Assembly (NCBI RefSeq): GCF_036013935.1
Contig: NZ_CP107902.1
Span: 4,187,001 to 4,251,000, forward strand
DNA from: Streptomyces sp. NBC_00461
Lineage (GTDB): Bacteria > Actinomycetota > Actinomycetes > Streptomycetales > Streptomycetaceae
DNA: 64,000 nt
Direction: 5' to 3'
Shown: positions 35,626 to 44,521 of the stretch, piece by piece
Layout: the number at the start of each line of letters is the position of its first letter
Numbering within the stretch: position 1 is the stretch's first letter
Program-made: the position numbers and the translations under genes
Notes under the pieces: generated by a model
Told to the model about the DNA's origin: nothing
The model's input: the letters and a program-made list of their open reading frames with translations, nothing else
Databases searched by the model: none

Positions 35626-35648
35626 ACTAGGTCAGATCGTGTCCTAGT
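35626..35648. promoter_or_regulatory. Operator between the MFS exporter and WYL regulator
   Basis: ACTAGG at 35626-35631 and CCTAGT at 35643-35648 form a perfect 6-bp dyad with an 11-bp spacer, so half-site centres are 17 bp apart. It lies in the short divergent promoter region, where one protein could control both genes. Confidence 0.65.
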
Positions 35649-35668
35649 TGTGCGGCATGCTCGAACTC

Positions 35669-36634
35669 ATGACGACGGACACCCCGGCCCGGCTGCTCCA
35701 GCTCCTCTCCCTCCTCCAGACGCCCCGCGAATGGCCCGGCGGTGAGCTCGCCGACCGGCTCGGGGTGTCCCGGCGCACGGTGCGGCGCGATATCGACCGG
35801 CTGCGTGAGATCGGCTATCCCGTGCAGGCCACGATGGGCGCGGACGGCGGCTACCGGCTGGTCGCGGGCAAGGCGATGCCGCCGCTCGTGCTCGACGACG
35901 AGGAAGCGGTGGCGATCGCCATCGGGCTGCGGGCGGGGGCCGGACACGCGCTCGAAGGCGTGGACGAGGCGTCCGTGCGGGCCCTCGCCAAGCTGGAACA
36001 GGTCCTGCCCTCCCGGCTGCGCCACCGCGTCTCCACACTGCAGGCCGCGACCATGCCGCTGACCAGCGGGGACGGGGCGAGCATCGCGCCCGAGACGCTG
36101 ACCGTCATGGCGTCCACCGTGGCGGGGCGGGAACGGCTGCGGTTCGCCTACCGCGCAGGCGACGGGACCGAGTCACGGCGCGTGACGGAGCCCTACCGGC
36201 TCGTCTCGACCGGGCGTCGCTGGTACCTCGTCGCGTACGACCTCGATCGCGCCGACTGGCGGACCTTCCGCGTCGACCGGGTGCGCGAGCCCTTCGCTAC
36301 CGGCGCACGGTTCGCCCCACGGGAACTGCCGACCGGCAGCGCGGCGGAGTATCTGCGGCGTTCGATGCAGCGGCACCAGGAGTCGTACGACTTCGAGGTC
36401 ACCTTCGCCGCCTCCGCGGAGGCCGTCGCCGCGCGCGCCCCGTCGTGGCTGGGCACGCCGGACCCACTCGACGCGGATTCCTGCCGACTGCGCGGACGAA
36501 CCGGAGACGCGGTGGAATGGCTGGCAGCCCGCCTCGCCCTCCTGGGCTTCGACTTCACGGTGCACGAGCCAACAGAACTGGTCCAGTCCGTACGGGAGTT
36601 GGGCGAACGCCTGGCCCGAGCGTCAGGCGCCTGA
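35669..36634 (+). CDS. WYL domain transcriptional regulator
   Basis: A 321-aa regulator. An N-terminal helix-turn-helix (HTH_11 type) reads DRLGVSRRTVRRDIDRLREI, followed by GADGGYRLVAGKAMPPLVLD, which is standard for YafY-like proteins. The WYL ligand domain spans about residues 135-220 and contains RLVSTGRRWYLVAYDLDRAD and WRTFRVDRVREP; the motif is RWYLVAYD. A WCX-like C-terminal domain ends the protein. The ATG at 35669 gives the usual MTTDTPARLLQLLS start; an ATG at 35657 and a TTG at 35648 are also in frame, and none has a good ribosome site, so the message may be leaderless. Confidence 0.87.
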   Translation: MTTDTPARLLQLLSLLQTPREWPGGELADRLGVSRRTVRRDIDRLREIGYPVQATMGADGGYRLVAGKAMPPLVLDDEEAVAIAIGLRAGAGHALEGVDEASVRALAKLEQVLPSRLRHRVSTLQAATMPLTSGDGASIAPETLTVMASTVAGRERLRFAYRAGDGTESRRVTEPYRLVSTGRRWYLVAYDLDRADWRTFRVDRVREPFATGARFAPRELPTGSAAEYLRRSMQRHQESYDFEVTFAASAEAVAARAPSWLGTPDPLDADSCRLRGRTGDAVEWLAARLALLGFDFTVHEPTELVQSVRELGERLARASGA

Positions 36635-37233
36635 AGCCCACCAGCACCAGGACACCAGCCCGCCACACCGACAGCCGCCACGCCGTCACACGCCGAGCCA
36701 ACAGGCGTCAGGCCGCCACCCCCACCCCACCACGCCGTCAGGCGCCAGCCCGCCAGACCGTCGGCACCAGCCCGTCGACGTCGGACATCAGACCGCCACC
36801 CCGCCCGGCGTCGGGTGCCAGGACGCCACCCCCACCACGCCGTAAGGCGCCAGAGCGCCATCCCGCCAGACCGTCGGCCTCGGACATCAGACCGCCACCC
36901 CGCCCGGCGTCGGGTGCCAGGACGCCACCCCCACCACGCCGTAAGGCACCAGAGCGCCATCCCGTCGGCGTCGGACGCAGGCCGCCAGGCCGCCAGGCGT
37001 CGGGTGTCAGGACGCCACCCCACCACGCCGTCAGGCGCCAGGACTCCAGCCCGCCGGCGTCGGACATCAGGCCGCCAGGCGTCAGGCGTAAGTCCGTCAC
37101 GGCGCCAGCCCTCCACGTCGCCATCAGGCGCCAGCCCGCCAGGCCCCGCTGGGCGCTGGGCCGCTGGGCCGCCAGCCCGCCACCCGTGCTGCACCCGCTG
37201 CACCCGCTGCACCCGCTGCACCCGCGCCGAGCA
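36635..37233. repeat. GC-rich imperfect tandem-repeat block in a convergent intergenic gap
   Basis: About 600 bp without a real gene. Imperfect repeats of about 89-99 bp share the landmark CGGACATCAGACCGCC, which occurs at 36782 and 36881 and in altered form at 36972 and 37061. Each copy also carries a CACCACGCCGTMAGGC-type segment and CCAGGACGCCACCCC. A nonamer, CTGCACCCG, is repeated four times at 37189-37224. Open frames cross the block on both strands, but their products are low-complexity Trp/Arg/Gly repeats without family resemblance. Confidence 0.8.
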
Positions 37234-37947
37234 CTACGCCCCCACAAGGTCCGTCCACGGAAAGTCCCGTAGCGCTTCCAGGTTGTGCAGTGCCAGTGCG
37301 GCCGGGCCCCCGGGGCCGCTTGCCGGTGCTGTGCCGGCCGCCCAGCTCTCGACCGCCACGCGTACGGCGGCACCGGCGACGGCTGCGGCGAAGCGTCGTG
37401 TGGAGGAGTGCCCGGGGCTCGTCGCCGCGTCCTTGCCAACGTTGTCGGAGTCGCCGGCCTCGCCCCGACCTGCCAGTACCTCCGCCAGCCTCCCCTCCGA
37501 CGTGTGGCACACCTCCGCCCACACCTTGCCCAGCGCGGGGCTGGTGTCGGTCAGGCGGATCAGGGTGCGGACCAGTTCCCAGGAGGCCGCCGAGACTCCC
37601 TGGCCGGGCGTCAGCGTGTGGCGCGCGGCGTGTTCCAGGGCCTGTGGGAGGGGCAGGTCGGCGGGGGCTGCGGCCACCGCTTCGGTCCAGCGCTGGGCGC
37701 CCGCCGCGTAGAGGGGCGCGACGGCCTCCTCCTTCGACGCGAAATAGCGGTAGAAGGTGCGCGGGGCCACTCCGGCGGCCTGGGCGATGTCCTCGGCGCG
37801 GGTGGCGCGAAGTCCCTGTTTCACGAACAGTCCCGCGGCCGCGCGGGCGATGTCCATACGGGTTGCGGCCTTGCGTCGCTCGGTGAGGGAGACCTGCGCC
37901 GCCCGGGGGGAAGTACGGGGGTTCGATGCGGGGGTGGGGCTGCTCAC
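37234..37947 (-). CDS. TetR family regulator
   Basis: A 237-aa TetR-type repressor with a GTG start at 37947. The DNA-binding region reads RMDIARAAAGLFVKQGLRAT and RAEDIAQAAGVAPRTFYRYF, followed by ASKEEAVAPLY. The ligand domain is helical with ELVRTLIRLTDTSPALGKVW. No obvious target gene is adjacent: upstream on the other strand there is no divergent gene, and hrdD lies next on the same strand. It may act on itself or at a distance. Confidence 0.85.
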   Translation of the reverse strand: MSSPTPASNPRTSPRAAQVSLTERRKAATRMDIARAAAGLFVKQGLRATRAEDIAQAAGVAPRTFYRYFASKEEAVAPLYAAGAQRWTEAVAAAPADLPLPQALEHAARHTLTPGQGVSAASWELVRTLIRLTDTSPALGKVWAEVCHTSEGRLAEVLAGRGEAGDSDNVGKDAATSPGHSSTRRFAAAVAGAAVRVAVESWAAGTAPASGPGGPAALALHNLEALRDFPWTDLVGA

Positions 37948-38493
37948 ACCGGCAGGCTATGCCCATGTGGCACAATCTGCCATCCGGCGGGCCACCCCGG
38001 GGTTCAGGTACGGGGTGCCCCGCCCATCAGCATGCTCGCACAAAGAGAGCCGGGCCCCGGCACCCGGGGGGGAAGGGCGCCGAAGCCCGGCTCAGGGAAG
38101 TCCCGGCACCGGGGGGGTGTGCGTCGGGACTTGGTTCAGGTGGGCCAACCGGGGGGCCTGGACGTGATGTAACGGCATGGGACGGCGTGGAACAGGGAGT
38201 GACACAGGGCCCGAACTCCTGTGCCCTGAAGTCTTGTTCCCTCGGCTCCGACGGTTGAAGCGGCGTTACATCGCCATGTTTGCGCGGTCTTTCGCCACCC
38301 GGCGTGCGCGGCGCAGGGCGTCGTACCCCGCCCGGCGCCGGCCGAGCACCGTACGCGCCCCGTCACCGCCCCCGGGCTAGCCGCTCCCGGGCCCGCCGCT
38401 CTCGGCCTCGGCGGCGCTCCCGAGGCCGATCCTCGCCCCTCGGACTCCGGCCGCCCCTCGGATTCCCGTCGCCCCTCGGACTCCCGTCGCCCC
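37948..38493. other. Intergenic region between TetR gene and hrdD
   Basis: A 546-bp gap. It contains a long-range inverted repeat (GATGTAACG at 38166-38174 and CGTTACATC at 38264-38272), a nested CACAGG/CCTGTG pairing, and an 18-bp tandem repeat next to the hrdD stop. No gene is convincing. Short frames on either strand show only Arg/Pro-rich composition. Confidence 0.55.
38434..38493. repeat. 18-bp tandem repeat abutting the hrdD stop codon
   Basis: Three copies of an 18-bp unit (consensus CGCCCCTCGGACTCCCGT) at 38434-38451, 38452-38469 and 38470-38487, followed by a partial copy that ends at the hrdD stop. Copies differ at up to three positions. Confidence 0.8.
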
Positions 38494-39492
<999 letters not shown>

Positions 39493-39600
39493 GCGTGCTC
39501 CCTTGCGATGGTGGGCTGGCGGGTCATCTTTCAGAGGCCGGGCACTCGCGGGCGAGTACCACTGAGCACCTTGGTCGGGTGCCCTGCTTCTGAAGGAAAC

Positions 39601-39626
39601 AACGACTGGAATCCGGACAGAATTCC
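39601..39626 (-). promoter_or_regulatory. SigR-type promoter of hrdD
   Basis: Read on the minus strand, GGAAT (39626-39622), 18 bp, then GTT (39603-39601). This is the exact GGAAT-N18-GTT spacing of SigR promoters. It lies 109 bp before the hrdD start codon. Confidence 0.75.
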
Positions 39627-39687
39627 CAACCCGCCCCCCGATTTTTCTGATCTTGCAGTATCCTGTCCGGCCACCGGAGGAGGCCTG

Positions 39688-40206
39688 ATGTCGTCGAAAC
39701 GTACAGAGGTGCAGGTGAGGCCAGGAGTCGAGGGAGACCTCGACGCTCTCACCGACATCTACAACCACTATGTACGTGAGACGCCCATCACATTCGATAC
39801 CGCCGTCTTCACTCCGGAAGAGCGCCGCCCTTGGCTGCTCTCCCACCCTGAAGACGGCCCGCATCGCCTGATGGTTGCCACAGAGGCGGACACACAGGAA
39901 ATTCTGGGTTACGCCACATCCAGTCCTTATCGCGCCAAGCGCGCCTACGACACCTCGGTCGAGGTGACGGTGTACGTCGCCCCGAGCGCGGGCCGGCGCG
40001 GCATCGGCACGCTGCTGTACAAGGCGCTCTTCGAGGCCCTGGCGGACGAGGACCTGCACCGCGCCTACGCGGGCATCGCCCAGCCCAACGAAGCGTCCAC
40101 GCGGCTGCACGAACGCTTCGGATTCCGGTACGTCGGCACCTATCGGGAAGTGGGCCGCAAGTTCGGGCGGTACTGGGACGTGGCCTGGTACGAGAAGGAC
40201 CTCTAG
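39688..40206 (+). CDS. PAT-like GNAT N-acetyltransferase
   Basis: A 172-aa acetyltransferase of the phosphinothricin/methionine-sulfoximine type. It has DALTDIYNHYVRETPITFDT near the start, the typical PAT motif, then EVTVYVAPSAGRRGIGTLLY, where the acetyl-CoA pyrophosphate loop is SAGRRGIG, and the C-terminal GIAQPNEASTRLHERFGFRY. Homologues often acetylate methionine derivatives or glufosinate-like amines; the natural substrate is unknown. A GGAGGAGG ribosome site precedes the ATG at 39688. It is divergent from hrdD, with about 195 bp between starts. Confidence 0.87.
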   Translation: MSSKRTEVQVRPGVEGDLDALTDIYNHYVRETPITFDTAVFTPEERRPWLLSHPEDGPHRLMVATEADTQEILGYATSSPYRAKRAYDTSVEVTVYVAPSAGRRGIGTLLYKALFEALADEDLHRAYAGIAQPNEASTRLHERFGFRYVGTYREVGRKFGRYWDVAWYEKDL

Positions 40207-40282
40207 CCCTCCCAGCCCCCGACCCCGACCCCGTCAGCCGTAAACCGCCATCGGGCGGCCGTCAGCCGTCAGCCGTCAGCCG

Positions 40283-41074
40283 TCAGCCGAACTGTACGGA
40301 CCTCTTGGCCATGCCCATCCAGAAGCCGTCGATCACGGACTTCTGCGCGTCCAGCTCGCCGGTCACCTCCGCCGCGCCCATGGTCACGAACAGCGGGGCG
40401 AAGTGCTCGGTGCGCGGGTGGGCGTAGCGGCCGGCCGGGGCCTTGTGGAGGAAGTCGAGCAGGCCGTCCCAGTCCCGCCCCTCCAGCGCCTTCCTGCCCC
40501 AGTCGTCGAACTCCGACGACCAACTCGGCACTCCCGCGCCGGTGTGCCGCAGCGCGGCCAGGTTGTGGGTGAAGAAGCCGGAGCCGACGATCAGCACGCC
40601 CTCGTCGCGCAGCGGCGCCAGCTTGCGGCCGATGTCCATCAGCCTCACCGGGTCGAGGGTCGGCATGGAGATCTGCAGGACCGGGATGTCGGCGGCCGGG
40701 AACATCTCGACGAGCGGGACGTAGGCGCCGTGGTCGAGGCCTCGGTCCGGGATGTCCTGCACGGGGATGCCGGGGGCGCGCAGCAACTTCCGTACGGACT
40801 CGGCGAGTTCGGGAGCGCCCGGCGCCTCGTAGGTCACCTGGTAGTAGTGCTCGGGGAAGCCCCAGAAGTCGTAGACGAGCGGGATCGTGTCGACCGCGCC
40901 CAGCGCGAGGGGGGCCTCCTCCCAGTGGGCGGAGACCATGAGGATCGCCCTGGGGCGGGGCAGATCGGCGGACCAGGCTGCGAGTTCGCCGGGCCAGATC
41001 GGGTCGTCCGCGAGCGGTGGGGCGCCATGGCTGAGATAGAGGGCGGGCATGCGCTCCTGGGTGGCGGCGGACAT
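40283..41074 (-). CDS. DODA/LigB-type extradiol dioxygenase family protein
   Basis: A 263-aa metal-dependent enzyme of the class III extradiol dioxygenase (YgiD/DODA) group. The N-terminal metal motif is MPALYLSHGAPPLADD with His14, and IPDRGLDHGAYVPLVEMFPA contains the second His. VLIVGSGFFTHNLAAL and the C-terminal TEHFAPLFVTMGAAE (His) complete the usual pattern. Relatives open catechol rings such as DOPA; the substrate here is unknown. The ATG at 41074 gives the normal start. It is divergent from a MarR regulator, so control by that regulator is likely. Confidence 0.87.
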   Translation of the reverse strand: MSAATQERMPALYLSHGAPPLADDPIWPGELAAWSADLPRPRAILMVSAHWEEAPLALGAVDTIPLVYDFWGFPEHYYQVTYEAPGAPELAESVRKLLRAPGIPVQDIPDRGLDHGAYVPLVEMFPAADIPVLQISMPTLDPVRLMDIGRKLAPLRDEGVLIVGSGFFTHNLAALRHTGAGVPSWSSEFDDWGRKALEGRDWDGLLDFLHKAPAGRYAHPRTEHFAPLFVTMGAAEVTGELDAQKSVIDGFWMGMAKRSVQFG

Positions 41075-41133
41075 GACGGCGGCTCCCTTCGGAGAGCAGT
41101 TGCTTCGAGTCGTTTCGAGTCGCCGCAAGTTGC

Positions 41134-41145
41134 TTTAACTCTAAA
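41134..41145. promoter_or_regulatory. AT-rich dyad in the MarR/dioxygenase promoter gap
   Basis: TTTAACTCTAAA, a dyad with TTTA/TAAA arms, in an unusually AT-rich 140-bp gap between the divergent genes. A similar TTGTTTAAGTTTCAA segment lies about 42 bp further on. MarR proteins bind AT-rich palindromes of this size. Confidence 0.45.
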
Positions 41146-41213
41146 ACGTCTGTCGAACAAAAGGGTACGCGCCATTTGTTTAAGTTTCAAGGAGAGCCTC
41201 GTACAGTGGATAC

Positions 41214-41744
41214 ATGAACACGGCATCCACATCCGCGCCCGACCGGGAGACCTCCGCCGGGGAAGCGCGCTGGCTCAGCGATGACGAGCAGCGCGTCTGG
41301 CGCTCCTACCTGCACGCCACCACGCTCCTGGAGGACCACCTCGACCGCCAGCTCCAGCGGGACGCGGGCATGCCGCACGTCTACTACGGGCTGCTGGTCG
41401 GACTCGCCGAGGCCCCGCGGCAGCGGCTGCGGATGACCGAGCTGGCGATGAAGTCGAAGATCACCCGCTCCCGCCTCTCGCACGCCATAGCGCGTCTGGA
41501 GAAGAACGGCTGGGTGCGCCGGGAGGACTGCCCCTCCGACAAACGGGGCCAGTTCGCGGTGCTGACCGACGCGGGTGCCGAGGTGCTGGCCCGGACCGCG
41601 CCGGGTCATGTGACAGCGGTGCGGCAGGCGCTGTTCGAGCGGCTGACGCCACAACAGCAGGAGTCCCTCGGCGAGATCATGGAGATCGTCGCCGAGGGAC
41701 TCCAGCCGAACGAAGCGGGTGCGGACCTGCCCTGGCTCCGCTGA
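41214..41744 (+). CDS. MarR family transcriptional regulator
   Basis: A 176-aa winged-helix regulator. The core is LRMTELAMKSKITRSRLSHA and IARLEKNGWVRREDCPSDKR, followed by GQFAVLTDAGAEVLARTAPG, the MarR wing. It probably dimerises through the terminal helices. Divergence from the dioxygenase gene and the AT-rich dyad between them suggest that it represses both in the absence of a phenolic ligand; that is inference. Confidence 0.9.
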   Translation: MNTASTSAPDRETSAGEARWLSDDEQRVWRSYLHATTLLEDHLDRQLQRDAGMPHVYYGLLVGLAEAPRQRLRMTELAMKSKITRSRLSHAIARLEKNGWVRREDCPSDKRGQFAVLTDAGAEVLARTAPGHVTAVRQALFERLTPQQQESLGEIMEIVAEGLQPNEAGADLPWLR

Positions 41745-41783
41745 GCCGCTCACTCAGGGGAGCCAGGGCACAGGCCCCGGGGT

Positions 41784-41818
41784 CGTACGTGGGAGGCGTC
41801 CCCTTCCTCCCACGTACG
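41784..41818. terminator. Bidirectional terminator between marR-type and MFS genes
   Basis: CGTACGTGGGAGG pairs perfectly with CCTCCCACGTACG around a 9-base loop, between the stops at 41744 and 41854 of two convergent genes. Confidence 0.8.
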
Positions 41819-41853
41819 GATGGTTCCGAAGGGGTATGACCGGGCGGTCGCCG

Positions 41854-43401
41854 TCAGTGGGCGACGACCGGGACGGCCAGCTCCTCACCGGCGTCCTCGC
41901 CGGAGGACGAGCCGGACACGACCGAGGTGTCCGGACGGCCGGCGTTGACGAGGGTCACGACGATCACCGCGGCCAGCGCCAGCATGCCCACCGCGAACCA
42001 GATCGCGTTGGTGTAGCCGTGCACCTGCCCCTGCAGCTGGACCAACTGCTGCTGCGACTTGGAGGCCGCACCACCGATGTGGTCCTTGATGTACGCGGTC
42101 GTCGCCGAGGCGGCGATCGTGTTCAGCAGGGCGGTGCCGATCGCGCCGCCCACCTGCTGCGAGGTGTTGACCATCGCGGAGGCGACACCGGCGTCCCGGG
42201 GCTCGACACCCAGGGTGGCCAGGGACATGGCCGGCATGAACGCCGTACCCATGCCGAGGCCGAGCAGCACCATCGCCGGCAGGATGATCGAGGCGTACGA
42301 CGAGCCGATCTCCAGCTGGGTCATCAGGAGCATGCCGACGGCCGCGACCAGGAAGCCGGGGCCCATCAGCGCCCGGGCCGGAACGCGGGTCATCAGACGC
42401 GTGCCGATCTGGGTCGAGCCGATCATCATGCCGACGATCATCGGCAGGAAGGCGAAGCCGGTCTTGATCGGCGAGAAGCCCTTCACGACCTGCAGGTAGT
42501 AGGTCAGGAAGAGGAACGTGCCGAACATCGCGATGATCGCGATACCGAGCGAGAGGTAGATGCCACCGCGGTTGCGGTCGGTGACGACGCGCAGCGGCAG
42601 CAGCGGCGCCTTGACCCTGGTCTCGGTGACGACGAACGCGATCAGGAGGGCGGCCGACGCGACGAACAGGGAGATGGTCGTGGTGTCGCCCCAGCCGTCG
42701 GACTCGGCGCGGGTGAAGCCGTAGACCAGCGAGACCAGGCCGAGGGTGGACAGGAGCACGCCCGGGATGTCGAGCGGGTTGCGGTTGCGGCCGCCCTCCG
42801 GCTCACGGATGACGAAGTACGCGCCCAGCGCGGCCACGATGGCGAACGGGATGTTGACGAAGAACGTCCAGCGCCAGTCCAGGTACTCGGTGAGCACACC
42901 GCCGAGGATGAAGCCGACGGCGCCGCCGCCACCGGCGATCGCACCGTAGATACCGAACGCCTTGGCGCGCTCCTTGGCGTCCGTGAACATCACGGCGAGC
43001 AGGGAGAGCGCGGCGGGCGCGAGCAGCGCGCCGAAGGCACCCTGCAGGGCGCGGGCGCCGAACATCATGGCGCCGGTCGTGGCCGCTCCGCCGAGCGCGG
43101 AGGCGGCGGCGAAGCCGGTCAGACCGATGACGAAGGCGCGCTTGCGGCCCCACAGGTCGGCGATCCGGCCGCCGAACAGGAGGAGTCCGCCGAACGCGAG
43201 GGCGTAGGCCGTGACGACCCACTGACGGTTGCCGTCGGAGATGCCCAGGTCGGTCTGGGCGGACGGCAGAGCGATGTTCACGATGGTCGCGTCGAGCACG
43301 ACCATCAGCTGGGCGAGCGCTATGAAGACGAGCGCTTTCCAGCGGTTGGCGTCGCCGCTGTTCTCGACGGCGCCTGGAGCCTTTGCGGCTGTTTCAGACA
43401 T
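41854..43401 (-). CDS. DHA2 family MFS drug exporter
   Basis: A 515-aa, 14-segment exporter of the EmrB/QacA type. TM1 reads ALVFIALAQLMVVLDATIVN, followed by IALPSAQTDLGISDGNRQWV. The loop 2-3 motif is GGRIADLWGRKRAFVIGLTG, and GGGAVGFILGGVLTEYLDWR is motif C. The C-terminal tail is Ser/Glu-rich. It resembles actinobacterial exporters of secondary metabolites or cationic drugs. The ATG at 43401 is preferred over an ATG 20 codons upstream. It follows a TetR gene by 138 bp on the same strand and is probably its target. Confidence 0.9.
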   Translation of the reverse strand: MSETAAKAPGAVENSGDANRWKALVFIALAQLMVVLDATIVNIALPSAQTDLGISDGNRQWVVTAYALAFGGLLLFGGRIADLWGRKRAFVIGLTGFAAASALGGAATTGAMMFGARALQGAFGALLAPAALSLLAVMFTDAKERAKAFGIYGAIAGGGGAVGFILGGVLTEYLDWRWTFFVNIPFAIVAALGAYFVIREPEGGRNRNPLDIPGVLLSTLGLVSLVYGFTRAESDGWGDTTTISLFVASAALLIAFVVTETRVKAPLLPLRVVTDRNRGGIYLSLGIAIIAMFGTFLFLTYYLQVVKGFSPIKTGFAFLPMIVGMMIGSTQIGTRLMTRVPARALMGPGFLVAAVGMLLMTQLEIGSSYASIILPAMVLLGLGMGTAFMPAMSLATLGVEPRDAGVASAMVNTSQQVGGAIGTALLNTIAASATTAYIKDHIGGAASKSQQQLVQLQGQVHGYTNAIWFAVGMLALAAVIVVTLVNAGRPDTSVVSGSSSGEDAGEELAVPVVAH

Positions 43402-43539
43402 GGGTCTACCCACTTCGGGACTTCGTGACGGAAAAAAGGTGTTGGTACGGGGACGGCTCACCCAGGGGGACGGCCGGTAAGTCGCAGGAATCTCAGTAGT
43501 GGTGGGAGTCGTAGGAGTTGACTGGCTTGGAGCGCTGAA

Positions 43540-44205
43540 CTAATCGGTGCAGGACCGGCGCAGATCCTCGACGGTCACGGCCGTGCCCGGCAGGACCGAC
43601 GGGGCCGGTGCCCGCAGTCCGTCCAGGAACAGCTGCAGATGGCGGTGTACGAAGCGGTCGTTGACGACGCAGTCGGTGCCGGCCGGGGGCCGGCTGAGCT
43701 GGGCCACGACGATCATCAGGTCGCCGACGCCGACGTCGGGGCGGAGTTGGCCGGCCTGCTTGGCGCGGTCCATGAGCTCCGCCACGAGCTCCTCGACGCG
43801 CTCGCGCGCCGCTTCCAGGTCGGGGTGGTTCTGGTCGAAGGTGGTCTGGATCATCGGGCACAGCGCACTGATCCGCTCGTCTGCGGAGGTGTGCACGAAT
43901 CGTTCGAGCGCCTCGAAGGCGTCCCCGGTCTCGGCGAGCGCGAGCTCGGCCGCCTCGGACGTCCGGTCCATGACGGAGCAGACGACCTCACGGACGAGTG
44001 CGTCGCGGTCGGGGAAGTTGCGGTACACCGTGGCGTTGCCCACGCCGGCCCGGCGGGCGATCTCGTCGAGCGGCACATCGGGGCCGAACTCGGTGAACAT
44101 CTCCCGGGCTGCGGTGACGATCCGCTCCCGGTTGCGCAGGGCGTCGGCGCGCGGCCGGGTCACCTTGCGCTGCACGGGGTCCGGCGCGGTCGTCGTGGCG
44201 GTCAC
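43540..44205 (-). CDS. TetR family repressor of the adjacent exporter
   Basis: A 221-aa TetR-type regulator. The helix-turn-helix reads DEIARRAGVGNATVYRNFPD, preceded by NRERIVTAAREMFTEFGPDV. The ligand domain carries ALCPMIQTTFDQNHPDLEAA. It precedes a DHA2 exporter gene on the same strand. Two identical-architecture dyads lie 36-90 bp before its start, which strongly suggests autoregulation and control of the exporter. Confidence 0.9.
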   Translation of the reverse strand: MTATTTAPDPVQRKVTRPRADALRNRERIVTAAREMFTEFGPDVPLDEIARRAGVGNATVYRNFPDRDALVREVVCSVMDRTSEAAELALAETGDAFEALERFVHTSADERISALCPMIQTTFDQNHPDLEAARERVEELVAELMDRAKQAGQLRPDVGVGDLMIVVAQLSRPPAGTDCVVNDRFVHRHLQLFLDGLRAPAPSVLPGTAVTVEDLRRSCTD

Positions 44206-44240
44206 GGCGCACTCCTCGTAAATCGGCGGTTCCGCGATCC

Positions 44241-44255
44241 GGGGAGGCAGTCCCC
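44241..44255. promoter_or_regulatory. TetR operator 1
   Basis: GGGGAGGCAGTCCCC, a GGGGA-N5-TCCCC dyad, 36 bp upstream of the TetR start. A second copy of the same architecture lies 40 bp further upstream. Confidence 0.75.
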
Positions 44256-44280
44256 GTTTCGCTCGGACGCCTGGTTAAAC

Positions 44281-44295
44281 GGGGAAACGATCCCC
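44281..44295. promoter_or_regulatory. TetR operator 2
   Basis: GGGGAAACGATCCCC, again GGGGA-N5-TCCCC, centred 40 bp (about four helical turns) from operator 1, which would suit two dimers on one face. Confidence 0.75.
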
Positions 44296-44521
44296 GGTTA
44301 TTTCCCGGACTCGAAGAACTTTTATGTGACCTGAGTCACACCTCCCCGCCGGCCTCCCCGCCGACCTCCCCGCTGGCCCCCACCGGCCTCTCCTCTGGCC
44401 CGCTCCGCCCGAGAAACCCACGTTCGGGCCCATCCAGCGCGCGCCCGCGCAGCCCCCGAATCAGGGTGATCGAAAGGGCGCAGCCCGAAGACCGGCGGCT
44501 GCCACGACGAAGGGCCCGTGC

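Larger units (their letters stand above)
44206..44521. other. Intergenic region with TetR operators
   Basis: A 316-bp divergent gap. It contains two operator-like dyads next to the TetR gene, and a run of imperfect CCTCCCCGCCGGC repeats at about 44341-44410 upstream of the metalloprotease gene. No gene is seen. Confidence 0.6.

Noticed and set aside
36635..37233. CRISPR array
   Set aside because: Units are about 90-99 bp and diverged, without short conserved repeats and unique spacers, and no cas gene is near.
36193..37272. Open frames through the repeat block, giving Trp/Arg repeat proteins
   Set aside because: The products only translate the DNA repeat, no ribosome site fits, and one overlaps the WYL gene in reverse.
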